A DNA stretch of 30,526 bases from Welwitschia mirabilis (taxonomy: Eukaryota; Gnetophyta; Gnetopsida; Welwitschiales): assembly GCA_051453625.1 (NCBI GenBank), contig JBOZIK010000001.1, positions 104,866,386 to 104,896,911 on the forward strand, in the 5' to 3' direction. Shown here in pieces: positions 9,771 through 20,152 of the stretch; position 1 is the first letter of the stretch; the number at the start of each line of letters is the position of its first letter. A program made the position numbers and the translations under genes. The notes under the pieces were generated by a model that was not told where the DNA came from, made no database searches, and saw only the letters and a list, made by a program, of their open reading frames with translations.

Positions 9771-10020
9771 GAGTATTTACATGCATGGACATTAGTCAAA
9801 ATTTCCTTGATGAACATCAGATAACTGCTCATCTAGAGCTATCATGAAATGAGGTAAATCAATTGATAAAAGATTATAAAGCGAATGATGAGTGGTATGA
9901 TACTTTACTAGATTATTGCACTAATCAAAGAATACCCAAACATTTCTCTTTATTACAGAAGCGAAACTTCAAGAATTAAGAAATGTGCTTTGCCCTAATC
10001 CAAGGATAATGATATAAGAA
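9771..10020 (+). other. Linker between second RNase H and integrase
   Basis: Decayed coding text is visible: an acidic/hydrophobic stretch, then NEVNQLIKDYKANDEWYDTL at about 9850-9911, typical of a connector before integrase. It has stops and no recognisable catalytic motif. Confidence 0.45.
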
Positions 10021-11134
10021 GTTAAACGAAGGTATCTTGTTAAGATGTCTAGAATTAAGCAAAGCTGCTTATGTTCTAAAAGAGACCCATGCTGGACTAT
10101 GTGGACCCCTCCATGGGGCAAAATCATTGTTAGATCATGTGCTACGGTCTGGTTATTTCTAGAAAATAATAAACAATGAATGTTTCAAGATAATCAAAAC
10201 ATATCATACTTGTCAGATCTTTTCACCAAGAATACATCAACCGCTACTGAGCTTTTTCCTTTCTGATCTAATTTGGGTTTTTAGAAAATGGGATATGGAT
10301 TTAATTGGTCCTATTATGCATGCCTCATCGGGATAACATGCATTCATCCTTACTACAATAGAATACTTTTCTAAATGGGTCGAAGTAGTCCCATTATGGT
10401 AAATAACATTAAAGCGAATTCAAAATTTCATTCTTGCTCACATCATTGCTAGATTTGGCATACCTTATATCATTGTCACTGATAATGGTCCACAATTTAA
10501 ATTGTCAAAATTGAAGAATTTCTTGGATAAATTCAGAATAAAATATTTCTTTTCGACACTATGTTATCCTCAAGAAAATGGACAAGATGAAGCTATAAAT
10601 AAATTAATCATAAATTATCTCAAGAAACTCTTGTAAAGAAATACGAAGTCATGGCATGAGAAATTGCCTTTAGCGTTATGGGCTTACTGCACTATAGTAA
10701 AAACTACTACAGGGACAATGCCATTTCAACTCATCTATGGTACTGAAGAGGTTTTACCCACTCAAGTTCAGATTTCCACATTGAAAATGCTAGTTAAGGA
10801 TCTAGCGTTATCTGATACAGAAAAGGAAATGTGACTTGCTCAATTTGAAACTTTAGATGAAAAATGAATAAAAGCCTTGCAATAAACGCAACTTTACTAG
10901 AAGTAAATCAGTAATTCATATAATAAGCATGTGAATCTAAGATCTTATGATATTGGCAACTTAGTATTGAAAGCAAATTTAACTGAAAAGACTTCAAATT
11001 TTTCACTTAATTGGTTAGGACCATTTGTCATCTCATAGAAGTTTGACAAGGGAACGTATAAACTAAGGAGTTTAAATGGTGTTGAAAAGAGTGAACTGAT
11101 AAAGTCCCTATATCTTCGACCTTATTTAAAATAA
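10021..11134 (+). pseudogene. Integrase of the Tat element, broken
   Basis: The zinc-binding HHCC head is visible across frames (HAGLCGPLHGAKSLLDHVLR near 10089-10147; YHTCQIFSPRIH near 10203-10238). The catalytic core then follows: WDMDLIGPIMH (about 10289), VTDNGPQFK (about 10475) and CYPQENGQDEAI (about 10563-10598), giving the D, D and E. The C-terminal part reads WHEKLPLALWAYCTIVKTTT, MPFQLIYGTEEVLPTQ, and finally LYLRPYLK before TAA at 11132. Many stops are present. It would insert the DNA copy into the genome. Confidence 0.88.
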
Positions 11135-11315
11135 AAGTCAAAAAAAAAATATCAACTTTGTTTCATGTTGTAACTTAGTTGTTTTCATCTTTTCATTGGT
11201 AAGTTTGCACAATGTCTTATGTATATATACATTGGTTCTCATGTAGAACAACATAGTTCTTTTTCTCATATCACATAAAGTCCACATTTCGGTTTCTATA
11301 TTTGAAGTCTAGACT

Positions 11316-11591
11316 ATGGCTGATGATCATCTTCCACCCTTTTCTCCTTTCTATCAAAGGGCACATGCCACTTTTCTTCGAGCACAATGCCAATAAGGGA
11401 AAGCGCCAGACTTTGCTGTAATTGACATTCCATTCCATGAGGCCCGAGTCATAGAAGATGATGATGATAAGATATATTGTATTGATCCACTCTATGATCC
11501 ACCCGATTCTATCTTAACTATGATTTACACCCTTGCACAAGTCTTCTTATTCTACTTACTTGTATATCACCATCATCATCCCACTAGATAG
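11316..11591 (+). pseudogene. Small unrecognised ORF downstream of pol in the Tat element (92 codons, one stop)
   Basis: The frame from ATG 11316 reads MADDHLPPFSPFYQRAHATF and on through an acidic run (EDDDDK) to a His-rich end (YHHHHPTR) and TAG at 11589-11591. It has a single internal TAA at 11394, in a CAA-TAA context. In a region otherwise full of stops, 91 sense codons with one probable point stop suggests a real former ORF. I do not recognise it. It has no obvious signal peptide, though the last third is hydrophobic (MIYTLAQVFLFYLLVY). It could be an accessory ORF of this Tat subfamily or chance. Confidence 0.4.
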
Positions 11592-11599
11592 TAGCAGAT

Positions 11600-13720
11600 A
11601 CATATTCCCTCTTGTCATGCATTTCATTACATCCTTCTTAATTACTACTACCTTATTTACTTCATTTTGTTTATATTCACCTTATTACTATTTTGTCATA
11701 TCTATGTTACACTTCTGATGCTCTTATTTTTATATTATTCTCAGATTGAAAAAAAGAGGGAAAAAAAGAAAGAGAAAAAAAAGAAAAAAAAAATTCCTTT
11801 CTACTTCTTTTGTTATACAGTCTATTACATACCTCTTGATAATAAGTTAACTTCTAAGTGACTTAGTCTTTATCTAAAGAAAAATGCATTTTAGATGACT
11901 CCATTGAGGTTCTTAATTTAGATGCTATGAAAACCTTAGGGTTGATGGATAATAGTCAAGACCATACCAGTTAATAACTAAAATGTTATTGGCATGATAG
12001 AAGAAATTGAGTAGGAAGTTCATCTCAATTGAGAGATGTGATTTCCCTTCACTTTTAGCTAGATGACTCCTTAGCATCGTTTCTTGGTTCAGATCATTTC
12101 TTTATTTAATCGTCCATTCGTTTGATTTTGTGTTAAATCACATTCAAGTTTCATCAAAGGAATTCTCTACTTTTGGGCGTTTAGAGTGGTAAGATTGGAT
12201 TTCACCTAATCTTAAGATATTTTCATGTTTAATGACCTCTAGTATCTTAAGTTATTTAGTATTAGCATCAATTATATCATATTTGACACTTATCTTTAGC
12301 TGTGAGCTTTACAANNNNNNNNNNNNNNNNNNNNNNNNNNNNNNNNNNNNNNNNNNNNNNNNNNNNNNNNNNNNNNNNNNNNNNNNNNNNNNNNNNNNNN
12401 NNNNNNNNNNNNNNNNNNNNNNNNNNNNNNNNNNNNNNNNNNNNNNNNNNNNNNNNNNNNNNNNNNNNNNNNNNNNNNNNNNNNNNNNNNNNNNNNNNNN
12501 NNNNNNNNNNNNNNNNNNNNNNNNNNNNNNNNNNNNNNNNNNNNNNNNNNNNNNNNNNNNNNNNNNNNNNNNNNNNNNNNNNNNNNNNNNNNNNNNNNNN
12601 NNNNNNNNNNNNNNNNNNNNNNNNNNNNNNNNNNNNNNNNNNNNNNNNNNNNNNNNNNNNNNNNNNNNNNNNNNNNNNNNNNNNNNNNNNNNNNNNNNNN
12701 NNNNNNNNNNNNNNNNNNNNNNNNNNNNNNNNNNNNNNNNNNNNNNNNNCAAAAGAAAAAAAATTCAAGCCAATTGGTCAAAAAAAAACATCATAATGTC
12801 CTACCACAAGCATATCGAGGCAAATACTCCCAAAAAGAGGCCTTTTGCAGTGTGATATGGTAGCTGTGGGAACTCCATCAGGGTGTCAGTTGGTCATGAT
12901 CTGGCTTCGGCTTGCGGATCCTTACACTCTTGATAGTGGTTATACTCCCCTCATTATTATGAAAGGTGTTTTTTAAATACCCCATTGGCTTGATTTTTCC
13001 ATGACTCCGAAGCTATGACTTCGTGATCATTTATAACATCTTGGTTATTAGATGATAAGTTAGTAAGATCTCACTTCTTATTGTAGTGGATGATTGACTT
13101 AAGTTATAGTTCAGACACTATATTGATACTCTGCAGAATAATCATAAGCATTGTCATAACCATTACCCTTATCACATGATCCGCTATGTTATTTAACATT
13201 AAACCATTGCATTAATGACATCGAACAATGTTATAATCTATACCAATAACTTTGCTAGTATGGCATTTAGAGGTGTAGAAATCAATCTTCTTTGTGCTCT
13301 ATTTGTCCATCTTTACCTAGGCCTTTGCTTGGTATTTATGATTAATTACCTCAAAGTCATTGTTGCATTTACTCTTACCTCCTTAAGACTAATCCCACTT
13401 TTCACTTAACTTGTTATCTTTTGATATTTCTCCCTTTCACTATTCCCTTTACCATCTTGCAATGTGGTGAGAATCTATTTCCTAATGCCATCGCCTTTCA
13501 TTCCTTTTGATTTGTTTACCATTCTCCTATACCTTAGCTTTCCTTATCCATTTTCGTAATTATGGTCAAATGTTATCATTCTTCGTCTCCCATTTTCTAG
13601 ATTTATCGCTACTTCTCTTTCTTAACATCTTATCATCTCATGCATCACTCATGTCATTCTCCCATACTTTCTAAATGTTTACATGATTACTTTCGACATA
13701 AGGCTCATCTTTCACCTTAT
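11600..13720 (+). other. Long post-pol spacer of the Tat element, with 435 N gap
   Basis: About 2.1 kb between the small ORF and the PPT. No recognisable coding domain. It has a poly-purine A/G run (11745-11795), T/C-rich text towards the 3' end (13400-13660), and the gap at 12315-12749. Long noncoding stretches before the 3' LTR are usual in Tat-lineage elements. Confidence 0.6.
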
Positions 13721-13723
13721 GTC

Positions 13724-13733
13724 AAAAGGGGGT
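13724..13733 (+). promoter_or_regulatory. Polypurine tract of the Tat element
   Basis: AAAAGGGGGT, three bases before the 3' LTR start TGTAGCCGTG at 13737. It defines the LTR boundary. Confidence 0.75.
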
Positions 13734-13736
13734 AAC

Positions 13737-15147
13737 TGTAGCCGTGCTGCGCGCCCCTAAACAGGGTGACAAAGGGGCGGTGACAGAAACCAGCGTCAGA
13801 AAACAAGGTGCTGTCCAGAACCACGTTCCCTAAAAAAACAAACAAGGAAAGCAAAAACGCAGATCGGCGAGAAAATGGAAGAGAAGAAGCAAATGGGGAG
13901 AGGGAGGTAGTAGGTAGAGCACAGAAAGGAGCGCAGGAGAAGAAAGGGAAAGAGACACAAGAGGATTTGCAAAGTAGAGCAAAATAACATAAGAAAGAGG
14001 GAGGAAAGAAGGCGAACAGGCAAGGGAGAAAGCAGCAACGCACAGCCAGAGAGAGTGTGCTGACCAGCAATGATCAAAATGCCAGAGAGGCAAGGAGAAG
14101 CAAAGTAGATAGTGAGAACGCCAGTGCACAGGAGATGTCCAAAGAAAAGGCGTCAGTGCTAAAAAAAAGAGTGCTTCAGTCAAATAACGCACATAGAGGA
14201 TGTCGTGAGTAGAATGTAAACCAGCAGAGGAGCACAATCGCAGGCACGAGTGAAGTGCGCTGTTGCAGGAGCCAGCAGCGCGAGAGTAAAGGGAAACAAT
14301 TTTTCCAGGTTTTTTTTAGTTGTTATTGTTATTTTTATTTTTGTTTTTGTTTTAAAAAAAGGACTTTTCTTTTTTAAAAAAATAACAAGAAGGGGCTATT
14401 GAATTTTTTTCCTACAAAGTTATACATTTTTTTAGAAAAGAAATGAAAAAAATAAAAACCTTTAAAAAAAAAGGAAAATATTATTGTTTCTTTTTAATTT
14501 TTTTAATAAAAAGAAACATCTTTTTATATTTTTAAAATCATATTAAATTTTCTCTTTTTTTAGTGTTAGGCTTTAAATTTAAATTTCTTTTAAAACCCAA
14601 AAAAATAATAACAAAATTTTTTATATTTTAAAAAAATGTTTTGTGGGATTAGAACTCATTTTTATGTATTTACATTTTCGCTATAGGAAAAACGTTTTAG
14701 GCCTAAAATAAATCGCACGAAAATATTACAACATAAGGAAATTGTATCAAAATGAAATTGATTAAATTCAGTCAAACATAGTCAACAAACACTATTACTT
14801 TTTCAAGCTCGGTCAAAGTTAGTCAAATTGATTGTCAGTCAAAATCAGTCAAACCCAGTCAAACTGTCAAAGCACAGTTAAATTATTTAAAAACATAACA
14901 TTTAAACCTAGTCAAATGGTCAAAACAATAGTCAAAGTTAGTCAAAATGAGTTAAATTACATCAGTTAACATAAGTCCAAGTTAGTTAAAGATAGTTAAA
15001 CATAGTCAAATTCAGTCAAACCAGATTAAGTCATTAGATTTAGCTTAAACTCGTTTAAATCGCCATCAAACCACCAAAGTTACCTATCATCACGTAATAT
15101 TAGAACTAATCAAACGTTTATAAGAAACAAAAAAAATCTCATAAATA
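13737..15147 (+). mobile_element. 3' LTR of the Tat element
   Basis: Begins TGTAGCCGTGCTGCGCGCC and ends at CTCATAAATA, both mirrored in the 5' LTR. It has the same internal order: purine-rich U3 (about 13790-14290), T-rich block, AT block, then the AGTCAAA cluster. The two LTRs show many substitutions and small indels by eye, so the insertion is old. Both LTRs have long open frames on the minus strand simply because the plus strand is poor in T and C there. Confidence 0.9.
14768..15022 (+). repeat. AGTCAAA word cluster in the 3' LTR
   Basis: I count 14 GTCAA pentamers in about 255 bp, including the run CAGTCAAA, CAGTCAAAC, CAGTCAAAC, TGTCAAA at 14836-14870. This is the counterpart of 4017-4312 and slightly better preserved. 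Confidence 0.8.
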
Positions 15148-15669
15148 ATGATTTTAAATAAATCTTCAGTCGAAAGGGGATTCGGTTATGGCTAGATACA
15201 TAAGACAATTATGAAGGATGTGGATGAACCTCAAAGTAGTAAAAACAGTAGCATAGTAACATTTGAAATATCTAAGAGAAAAACATCGCTTGATTCGGAT
15301 GGCCCTTCTCATGTTGGTTAGGTAATTAAGCTACTCGAACCTCATTGTTCTATAATCGATAAACAACCATGAACTGCCAATTGTAAAAACTGAAGGTTGC
15401 TGAACTTTCCCTGCACATCGACTTCCTCTCCTGTGCAATGTGGACACGTTCTTGCTACACAAATTTGGTTTCCCACCACCCATGCATTATTTTTGTGTAA
15501 CCTTTCTTTTGCCGACTTAATTTCTCTGCGCCTTTAACATGTCAAAGTAGACCTGCCAACTTTGACACATCCTTGCCTGTAACTTTGCACGATGGTGTAA
15601 CCCACCCCTCCTTCCCTGTAGTGACCTCTTAATCCATCGGGCAATACCCGTAGATTTGACTACCTTAGC
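15148..15669. other. Unassigned sequence flanking the Tat element
   Basis: About 520 bp with no readable gene. It is more GC-rich and less repetitive than the LTR before it. Nothing recognised. Confidence 0.5.
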
Positions 15670-16870
15670 GAGTCTTGAGGCAGCTGCGAGAGAAAGTGTC
15701 AGAGAGAGGGGCGTGCAATTTCTAGAGAGGGGAATACCTGCCCTAGTGAAAAGAGAGGAGAGCAATAAAAAATAGAGGGAAGATGGCAGATCAGCAGGGA
15801 AAGAAAGGAGGTCACAGCAAAAACCTCATGAAGAAGAGGACAGGAGAAATTAGAGGGAAAAGGAAAAAAAAAGGCAGAGAAGATGGTCAGCATGAGGGGG
15901 AGGAGGTGCATGAGATTAAAGGTGCAGCATGCAGTAGAGGCACTGGGAGCACTGAAAGTAGAGGGCAGTGCAGCTAGTGACTCTCCCTCTCAATGAACGA
16001 CTAAGGTAGTCAAAAAACCATAGGATTNNNNNNNNNNNNNNNNNNNNNNNNNNNNNNNNNNNNNNNNNNNNNNNNNNNNNNNNNNNNNNNNNNNNNNNAC
16101 ACAGAAATAAGGAACACCAGCAGGCTCAATCAAAACAAAGCACCAAACAGAGGAGGTAGAGATCAATAAACAAGAGGGAAGCATTAGGTAGAAAGAATGG
16201 GGACTAACACTCAAAAAGGAAAGCGTTTTCAGAAAAGAGACAAGGGACCTCTCAAAAGAGGAAGTGCTTCAAACAAAACAAAGAATCAATGAATCATTCA
16301 CAGAGCAAAAAGTGGTGGCATTCAAAAAGGAAAAAAGGCGATCAGCATAAAGAGAAGCAATAGCAAAAGGAAGGAAAAAGAGATTTTGGGTCGAAGGCAG
16401 CAAACCTACACAAAGAGGAGGAGCGGCAAAATAGAGGGAGTAGTAGAAGACGGTGCTTTAAGGAAGCGATTAAAACAGAGGACTAGCACCATTGAAGGTA
16501 GAGAAACAGGGGACCCAAGCAACAAAAAAAAGACAAAGGGAAAAAAAACAAGGGAAATCGTGCCTTTGAGAAGGGACCATGCAGAGGAGATCAGAACCAA
16601 CACAACAAAGACTGCATAGAGGAGATTAAGACTTAAGAGCAGCAGCAAGGCTGCGTTGCAAAAATGGTATCAAAGCACACAAAATCAAAGAAGAGGCATT
16701 GTGAAAGGAGAATAAAAAGCCTGCATTCGAAGAAGGTAACAAAGCTGTGCAAGGGAGCGTTTTCAAGAGAAGAAGAGAGGAAGGGACCTGTGTTGGAGGC
16801 TGTGGCAAGAAACCAAGCAGAAAGGAGAGGTGGAACCACTATTAACAGGAGAAAAATCTAGCAGAGGCAA
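15670..16870 (+). repeat. Purine-rich tract, possibly the U3 of a decayed LTR
   Basis: About 1.2 kb in which the plus strand is overwhelmingly A and G (GAGGAG, AAGAGG, GAAAGG words), with a 71 N gap at 16028-16098. There are no tandem periods long enough to call a satellite. The open frames here (15783-15977, 16386-16619, 16664-16861) are Lys/Arg/Gly/Glu-rich and look like a consequence of the composition. The Tat LTRs in this window also have purine-rich U3 blocks, but I see no direct sequence match. Confidence 0.5.
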
Positions 16871-17649
16871 TACTTTAAAAAAAAAAGACTCTTGGCAGGT
16901 TATTTTCCACACAGTATTCCCAACTTTTTCATGTTTCTCTCTTGTAATCTTTAACTAATATGTGTCATCTAATCCTCTAGTTCTTTGTAATACTTCTATT
17001 TATATAAAGTTACAACTCTTTCTACGATCACAGGAATAAGTTGTATTTTCTCTTTATAATTTGTTTGAAAACATTTAATCAAATGGGGTTCATAAAGTAG
17101 CATCGAACTCATTTTCGACGCAATATTAATCTACTTATTTAAGAACCACCTTAGTAGTAAATTGCATTTGCTATTTTGCTTTGAGATTCCACGAATTAAT
17201 CACATTACCTACAACACTATTTTTTGCTTCTATTTTACTTTTAAGGGGATCCATGCCAATTATCCTCTTATCCTCATTTGCTAAAGTAATTTATATTTTC
17301 ATATTCATGCAAATTATCCTCTCATCCTTGTCTGCTGAAGTACTTAATATCTAAGACAATCTTAGTGACAAGAAAACAAGGGACAATCTTTATCTTATTT
17401 AAGATGTATAAAAGACATTAGTCATAATAGATTCGAATTAATAATCCTCTCCATATGTGTTCAAAATTCCATATGTGTTTGATTATAAAATAAGGGGCCT
17501 TTGGTTCAAATTTTGAGTAAGATCTATTAAACTTCTTTGAAACAAACTGTTTTATTATAAATTTCTTTGAAAATTAATAACATTAATAATAGCAATTAAA
17601 GGCTAAACCCTCTCAAAAAAATTTATATTATGAAAAGAAGTAATAATAG
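16871..17649 (+). other. LTR-leader-like stretch ending at a PBS
   Basis: Contains TTGTAATCTTT, CTTTGTAATACTTC and a TATA box (TTTATATAAAG, about 16997-17007) followed by TTACAACTCTTTC. This is the usual look of the R/U5 part of a plant gypsy LTR. It ends AATAATAG directly before the PBS-like site. No matching downstream LTR is seen in the window, so this would be a 5' LTR fragment only. Confidence 0.4.
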
Positions 17650-17669
17650 TTTGGTATTAGAAGGAGGGC
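17650..17669 (+). promoter_or_regulatory. Second gypsy-type primer-binding site
   Basis: TTTGGTATTAGAAGGAGGGC matches the PBS of the Tat element (4427-4446) at 17 of 20 positions, and all three differences are transitions. The preceding AATAG is shared too. The intact TGG here fits a tRNA CCA end better than the Tat copy does. It indicates a second, otherwise eroded element that used the same primer tRNA. Confidence 0.6.
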
Positions 17670-17759
17670 ATCAAACTCAATTAAGTCAAATTACCAAAGC
17701 GACGTCCAACCAGACTTAGTAATCTAACATCAACTCATGTTATAACTAATACTTGGTTT

Positions 17760-18240
17760 ATGAAAAATCTGGTAAATAATGCTAAAGGTGAATTAGAATC
17801 AAAGCTTTTTCTATGTCAAGATATTACAGTGATGTTAACAATAAACATATGGCCTAAAGCTAGGTTTGTGAAGGGCTTAAGGGTTATTGTAAAAATAATG
17901 GTTTATCACCTAGAAAAGAATCCATCAAAGCTCCATACTATGCCATAGTTGAATTTCATATCCACACTAGAGCTTCTTTTAACAATGCAAATCTGAAAAC
18001 AATTCCTAATATCCCCTATTCTAGAGGTCGGGCAAGACAATTACCTCTCAATCTTGCTTGGGCCTTAATAATCTATAAGTCTCAAGGGATGACTCTCTGT
18101 AAAGCATGTATTGACATGGGTCTTAGGGAGATGTTAGGAATGAATATGGTGGTTATATCTTGAGTAAAATTTTTTCAATCATTGAAGATATTACATCCCT
18201 TCTCTAAATAAAGATTGCAAATTAACAAAGGATTTCAACT
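17760..18240 (+). pseudogene. C-terminal fragment of a PIF1-like DNA helicase, broken
   Basis: Two frames give a colinear match to the end of a PIF1-family superfamily 1B helicase. At 17760-17948: ELESKLFLCQDITVMLTINI, then FVKGLRVIVKIMVYHLEKNP. This is the 'gare-volleyed' MLT-N-(x)-G-V-G-x-V region of the family. From about 17939 in another frame: AIVEFHIHT, then LPLNLAWALIIYKSQGMTL (18041-18097, the motif before the C-terminal helicase motif; H of the usual IHKSQG is Y), and MNMVVIS followed by TGA where the family has SRV. Walker A/B motifs are absent, so only the last third is present. PIF1-like domains occur in cellular genes and in Helitrons; the segment spacing looks more like the stand-alone PIF1 type, but I cannot decide. 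Confidence 0.65.
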
Positions 18241-19110
18241 TGCATAAGTGGATTTAAGAGGAGCGGCATCTTGCAAGCTTAGAAGTCTATTATTTCTTTT
18301 TACAATCAAGTTCAATGGAATGAAATATTATTTGTTTTTTCAATGGATGATTATTATTTTTTCAGTGTTAAATAGTTATATCATTTTTCATGACTTCATC
18401 ATAATTCTTTATCTTGATACATGTTTTATAGGTAATTTACAAAAACAAAAAAAAAATTGACATATTTGTCAAATTACATTACTTACATCAACAACAGATG
18501 ACCACTAGCTTAAGTTTATATATATTTTGTGTGTGTGTGTGTAAATTTGTTCAAGAGGTACCTATCTATGTTACCATATTGAAATAAAATATGAAAAAGT
18601 ATTTCATACTTTTTTTAACTGATATAACAAGATTTATATCATATATAATTTTATTTATTTCTATGAAATAAAATACATTATTTGAAAATTGACATTCAAG
18701 ATATTCTCATGATTTTTCATTAATTATATTAGCACTGGACGAGTGATATCGATTTAGTACTACTTTATAGATGAGGGTAGGAGCATTGACTAAGAGAAAT
18801 TCTTATTGACCATTTAAATAGGCCTTAGTTGAATTCAACATACATCATTGACCCAAAAAATCAATGTTAACTTTTAACCAAATAATTAAAACTAATTTTT
18901 AAAATAGTCTTTCAACCAAAACAAAAAAAATATAAGATATCACAAAGATTAATAATGTGTTATGCCAAATAAAACAAAAAAAAAAAAGACTCTTAGTTTG
19001 GTCTTTTATTTATTTTGAAATTGCGCATCATTTGTATTCTCTGTGATTCCGAGCAAAGTGATCATAGAAGTGTCGCAAGTTTCATTATTACCGAGAAATA
19101 AAAAGATGAA
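18241..19110. other. AT-rich intergenic sequence
   Basis: No gene recognised. Contains (GT)7 at 18529-18542, A-runs (18443-18455, 18970-18985), and no readable transposon domain. Confidence 0.6.
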
Positions 19111-19114
19111 ATAA

Positions 19115-19122
19115 TATATAAA
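19115..19122 (+). promoter_or_regulatory. Candidate TATA box of the DUF1191 gene
   Basis: TATATAAA at the border where composition changes from AT-rich intergenic to the more balanced gene region. A start of transcription about 30 bp downstream would give a leader of about 1 kb before the ATG at 20153. Confidence 0.4.
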
Positions 19123-19149
19123 GTATACCCAATGAAGTCCTACGATGAA

Positions 19150-20152
19150 CATTCTATGATCCTTCCAGAATTTTTCTCAATGTAAACTAAGAAGCTGAAA
19201 TCTTATAGACTGAGCAGGAAATCCAACGGCCACGAATGGTTTAGAAGCAGTAGGGCCTATAGCGACATTGCTGTGTGTGTCAAATTTCAGCGAACGGGAG
19301 TGACCGTTGTCCGTTTACACCACTCAAAGAGCTCTCATTTTTGTCTAAAAGTAAAACCGAAATTCGTGCGATATTTGGAGTTTGGGTTTCTTAATCATTA
19401 TGTTTTAGGGGCCTGTTTGACCCCCTTTTTGTTTGTGGGTCGGACGTCTTGTCCATTTCTGCAATCATTCACAGTCTGCAGTTGCTTAATGCTGAAGAGT
19501 CACAGAAGGGCAGAGGAACGCCAAAGTTTCTGCGTGACAAAAGGATGCTTGTGCTTCTGCAGTGTTTAAGGTAAGCGTGAGTAAAGAATGCCTCTAATGA
19601 AGGCCATAAGTAAGAAAGTTCGAAAGCAGTCTTTGGTTTCCAGGTTTCCGGCTTGTTCCGTGTCTCATTCCAACCCTTGTTTTTAGTTTGGCTTTTAAAA
19701 GCGATTACACGTTTCTCTTGGGCTATACTTCCTGCGTTTCATTCCCTTTCTGATTTCGTTTGGCCTTTTGAAGAACGAATGCAGAAGCCCTTCGCAAAAG
19801 AAACTTGTTCTGTTCTTCATCCACTGAATCATTTGGTGGGTCTTGTGCCTGACATGGTGGCAGCTTTACAGAGCGAAGTGTCATGGGTGCAATGCACTGC
19901 CTGTTTGTTTGATTTCGAAGGGACTTTACTGAAATGAAATCATTCAGCATCGTGGATGTGGACCACTTTCCTTTTCCATAGAGTGTTTCCTAAGGTCAGA
20001 TGGTGCCCTTAACAGACATTCATTTACGAGAGTACGTAATGTATTTCCTATCCAACGTGTCCAAGATCTTGTTTAAGGGTTTTCTTTAGACTTGAAATCT
20101 CTTCTGTTAGATCGGGCAAAAAGGGTTCCAACTTTCATGTGCAAGTTCTGCA
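19150..20152 (+). other. Probable 5' leader of the DUF1191 gene, possibly with an intron
   Basis: About 1 kb of balanced composition without a recognised protein. A good donor (AAG|GTAAGC at 19571) has candidate acceptors at TTTGGTTTCCAG (19643) and TTTTCTTTAG (20089), giving introns of 73 or 519 nt. The frames 19273-19569 and 19653-19937 are open but unlike anything I recognise and lie in this leader. Either they are uORFs or chance. Confidence 0.4.

Larger units (their letters stand above)
2819..15147 (+). mobile_element. Complete but inactive Tat-type Ty3/gypsy retrotransposon (about 12.3 kb)
   Basis: Two diverged direct repeats (2819-4425 and 13737-15147) flank an internal region with a PBS, gag, a protease relic, RT, RNase H, a second RNase H, integrase, a small ORF, a long spacer and a PPT. 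Integrase follows RT/RNase H, which is the Ty3/gypsy order. The second RNase H after the first is the hallmark of the Tat lineage. Flanking 5-mers ATTAT (2814-2818) and ATGAT (15148-15152) match at 4 of 5 positions and could be an eroded target-site duplication. The LTR termini read TA...TA in the 5' copy and TG...TA in the 3' copy, consistent with G-to-A and C-to-T decay of TG...CA. Every ORF is broken, so the copy is not autonomous. Confidence 0.88.

Noticed and set aside
11533-11861. Two open frames rich in hydrophobic and Lys residues
   Set aside because: Low-complexity T-rich and A-rich DNA in the post-pol spacer; no domain.
13717-14237. Three overlapping minus-strand frames in the 3' LTR
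   Set aside because: Same composition effect; different frames overlap and none carries a domain.
2819-15147. Integrated pararetrovirus (caulimovirid)
   Set aside because: LTRs, PBS, PPT and an integrase core are present, and no movement or coat protein motif is seen; a Tat gypsy element explains everything.
15783-16861. Plus-strand open frames rich in Lys, Arg, Gly and Glu
   Set aside because: Direct result of A/G-rich sequence; no conserved motif, start context or partner exon.
17760-18240. Active cellular helicase gene
   Set aside because: Only the C-terminal third is present, in two frames, with stops at conserved positions and no Walker motifs.
17700-18300. Helitron end near the helicase fragment
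   Set aside because: I found no convincing CTRR with an upstream hairpin and no Rep motif.
19273-19937. Two open frames upstream of the DUF1191 gene as separate protein-coding genes
   Set aside because: No recognised domain, and they lie between the TATA candidate and the gene start; leader or intron is more likely.
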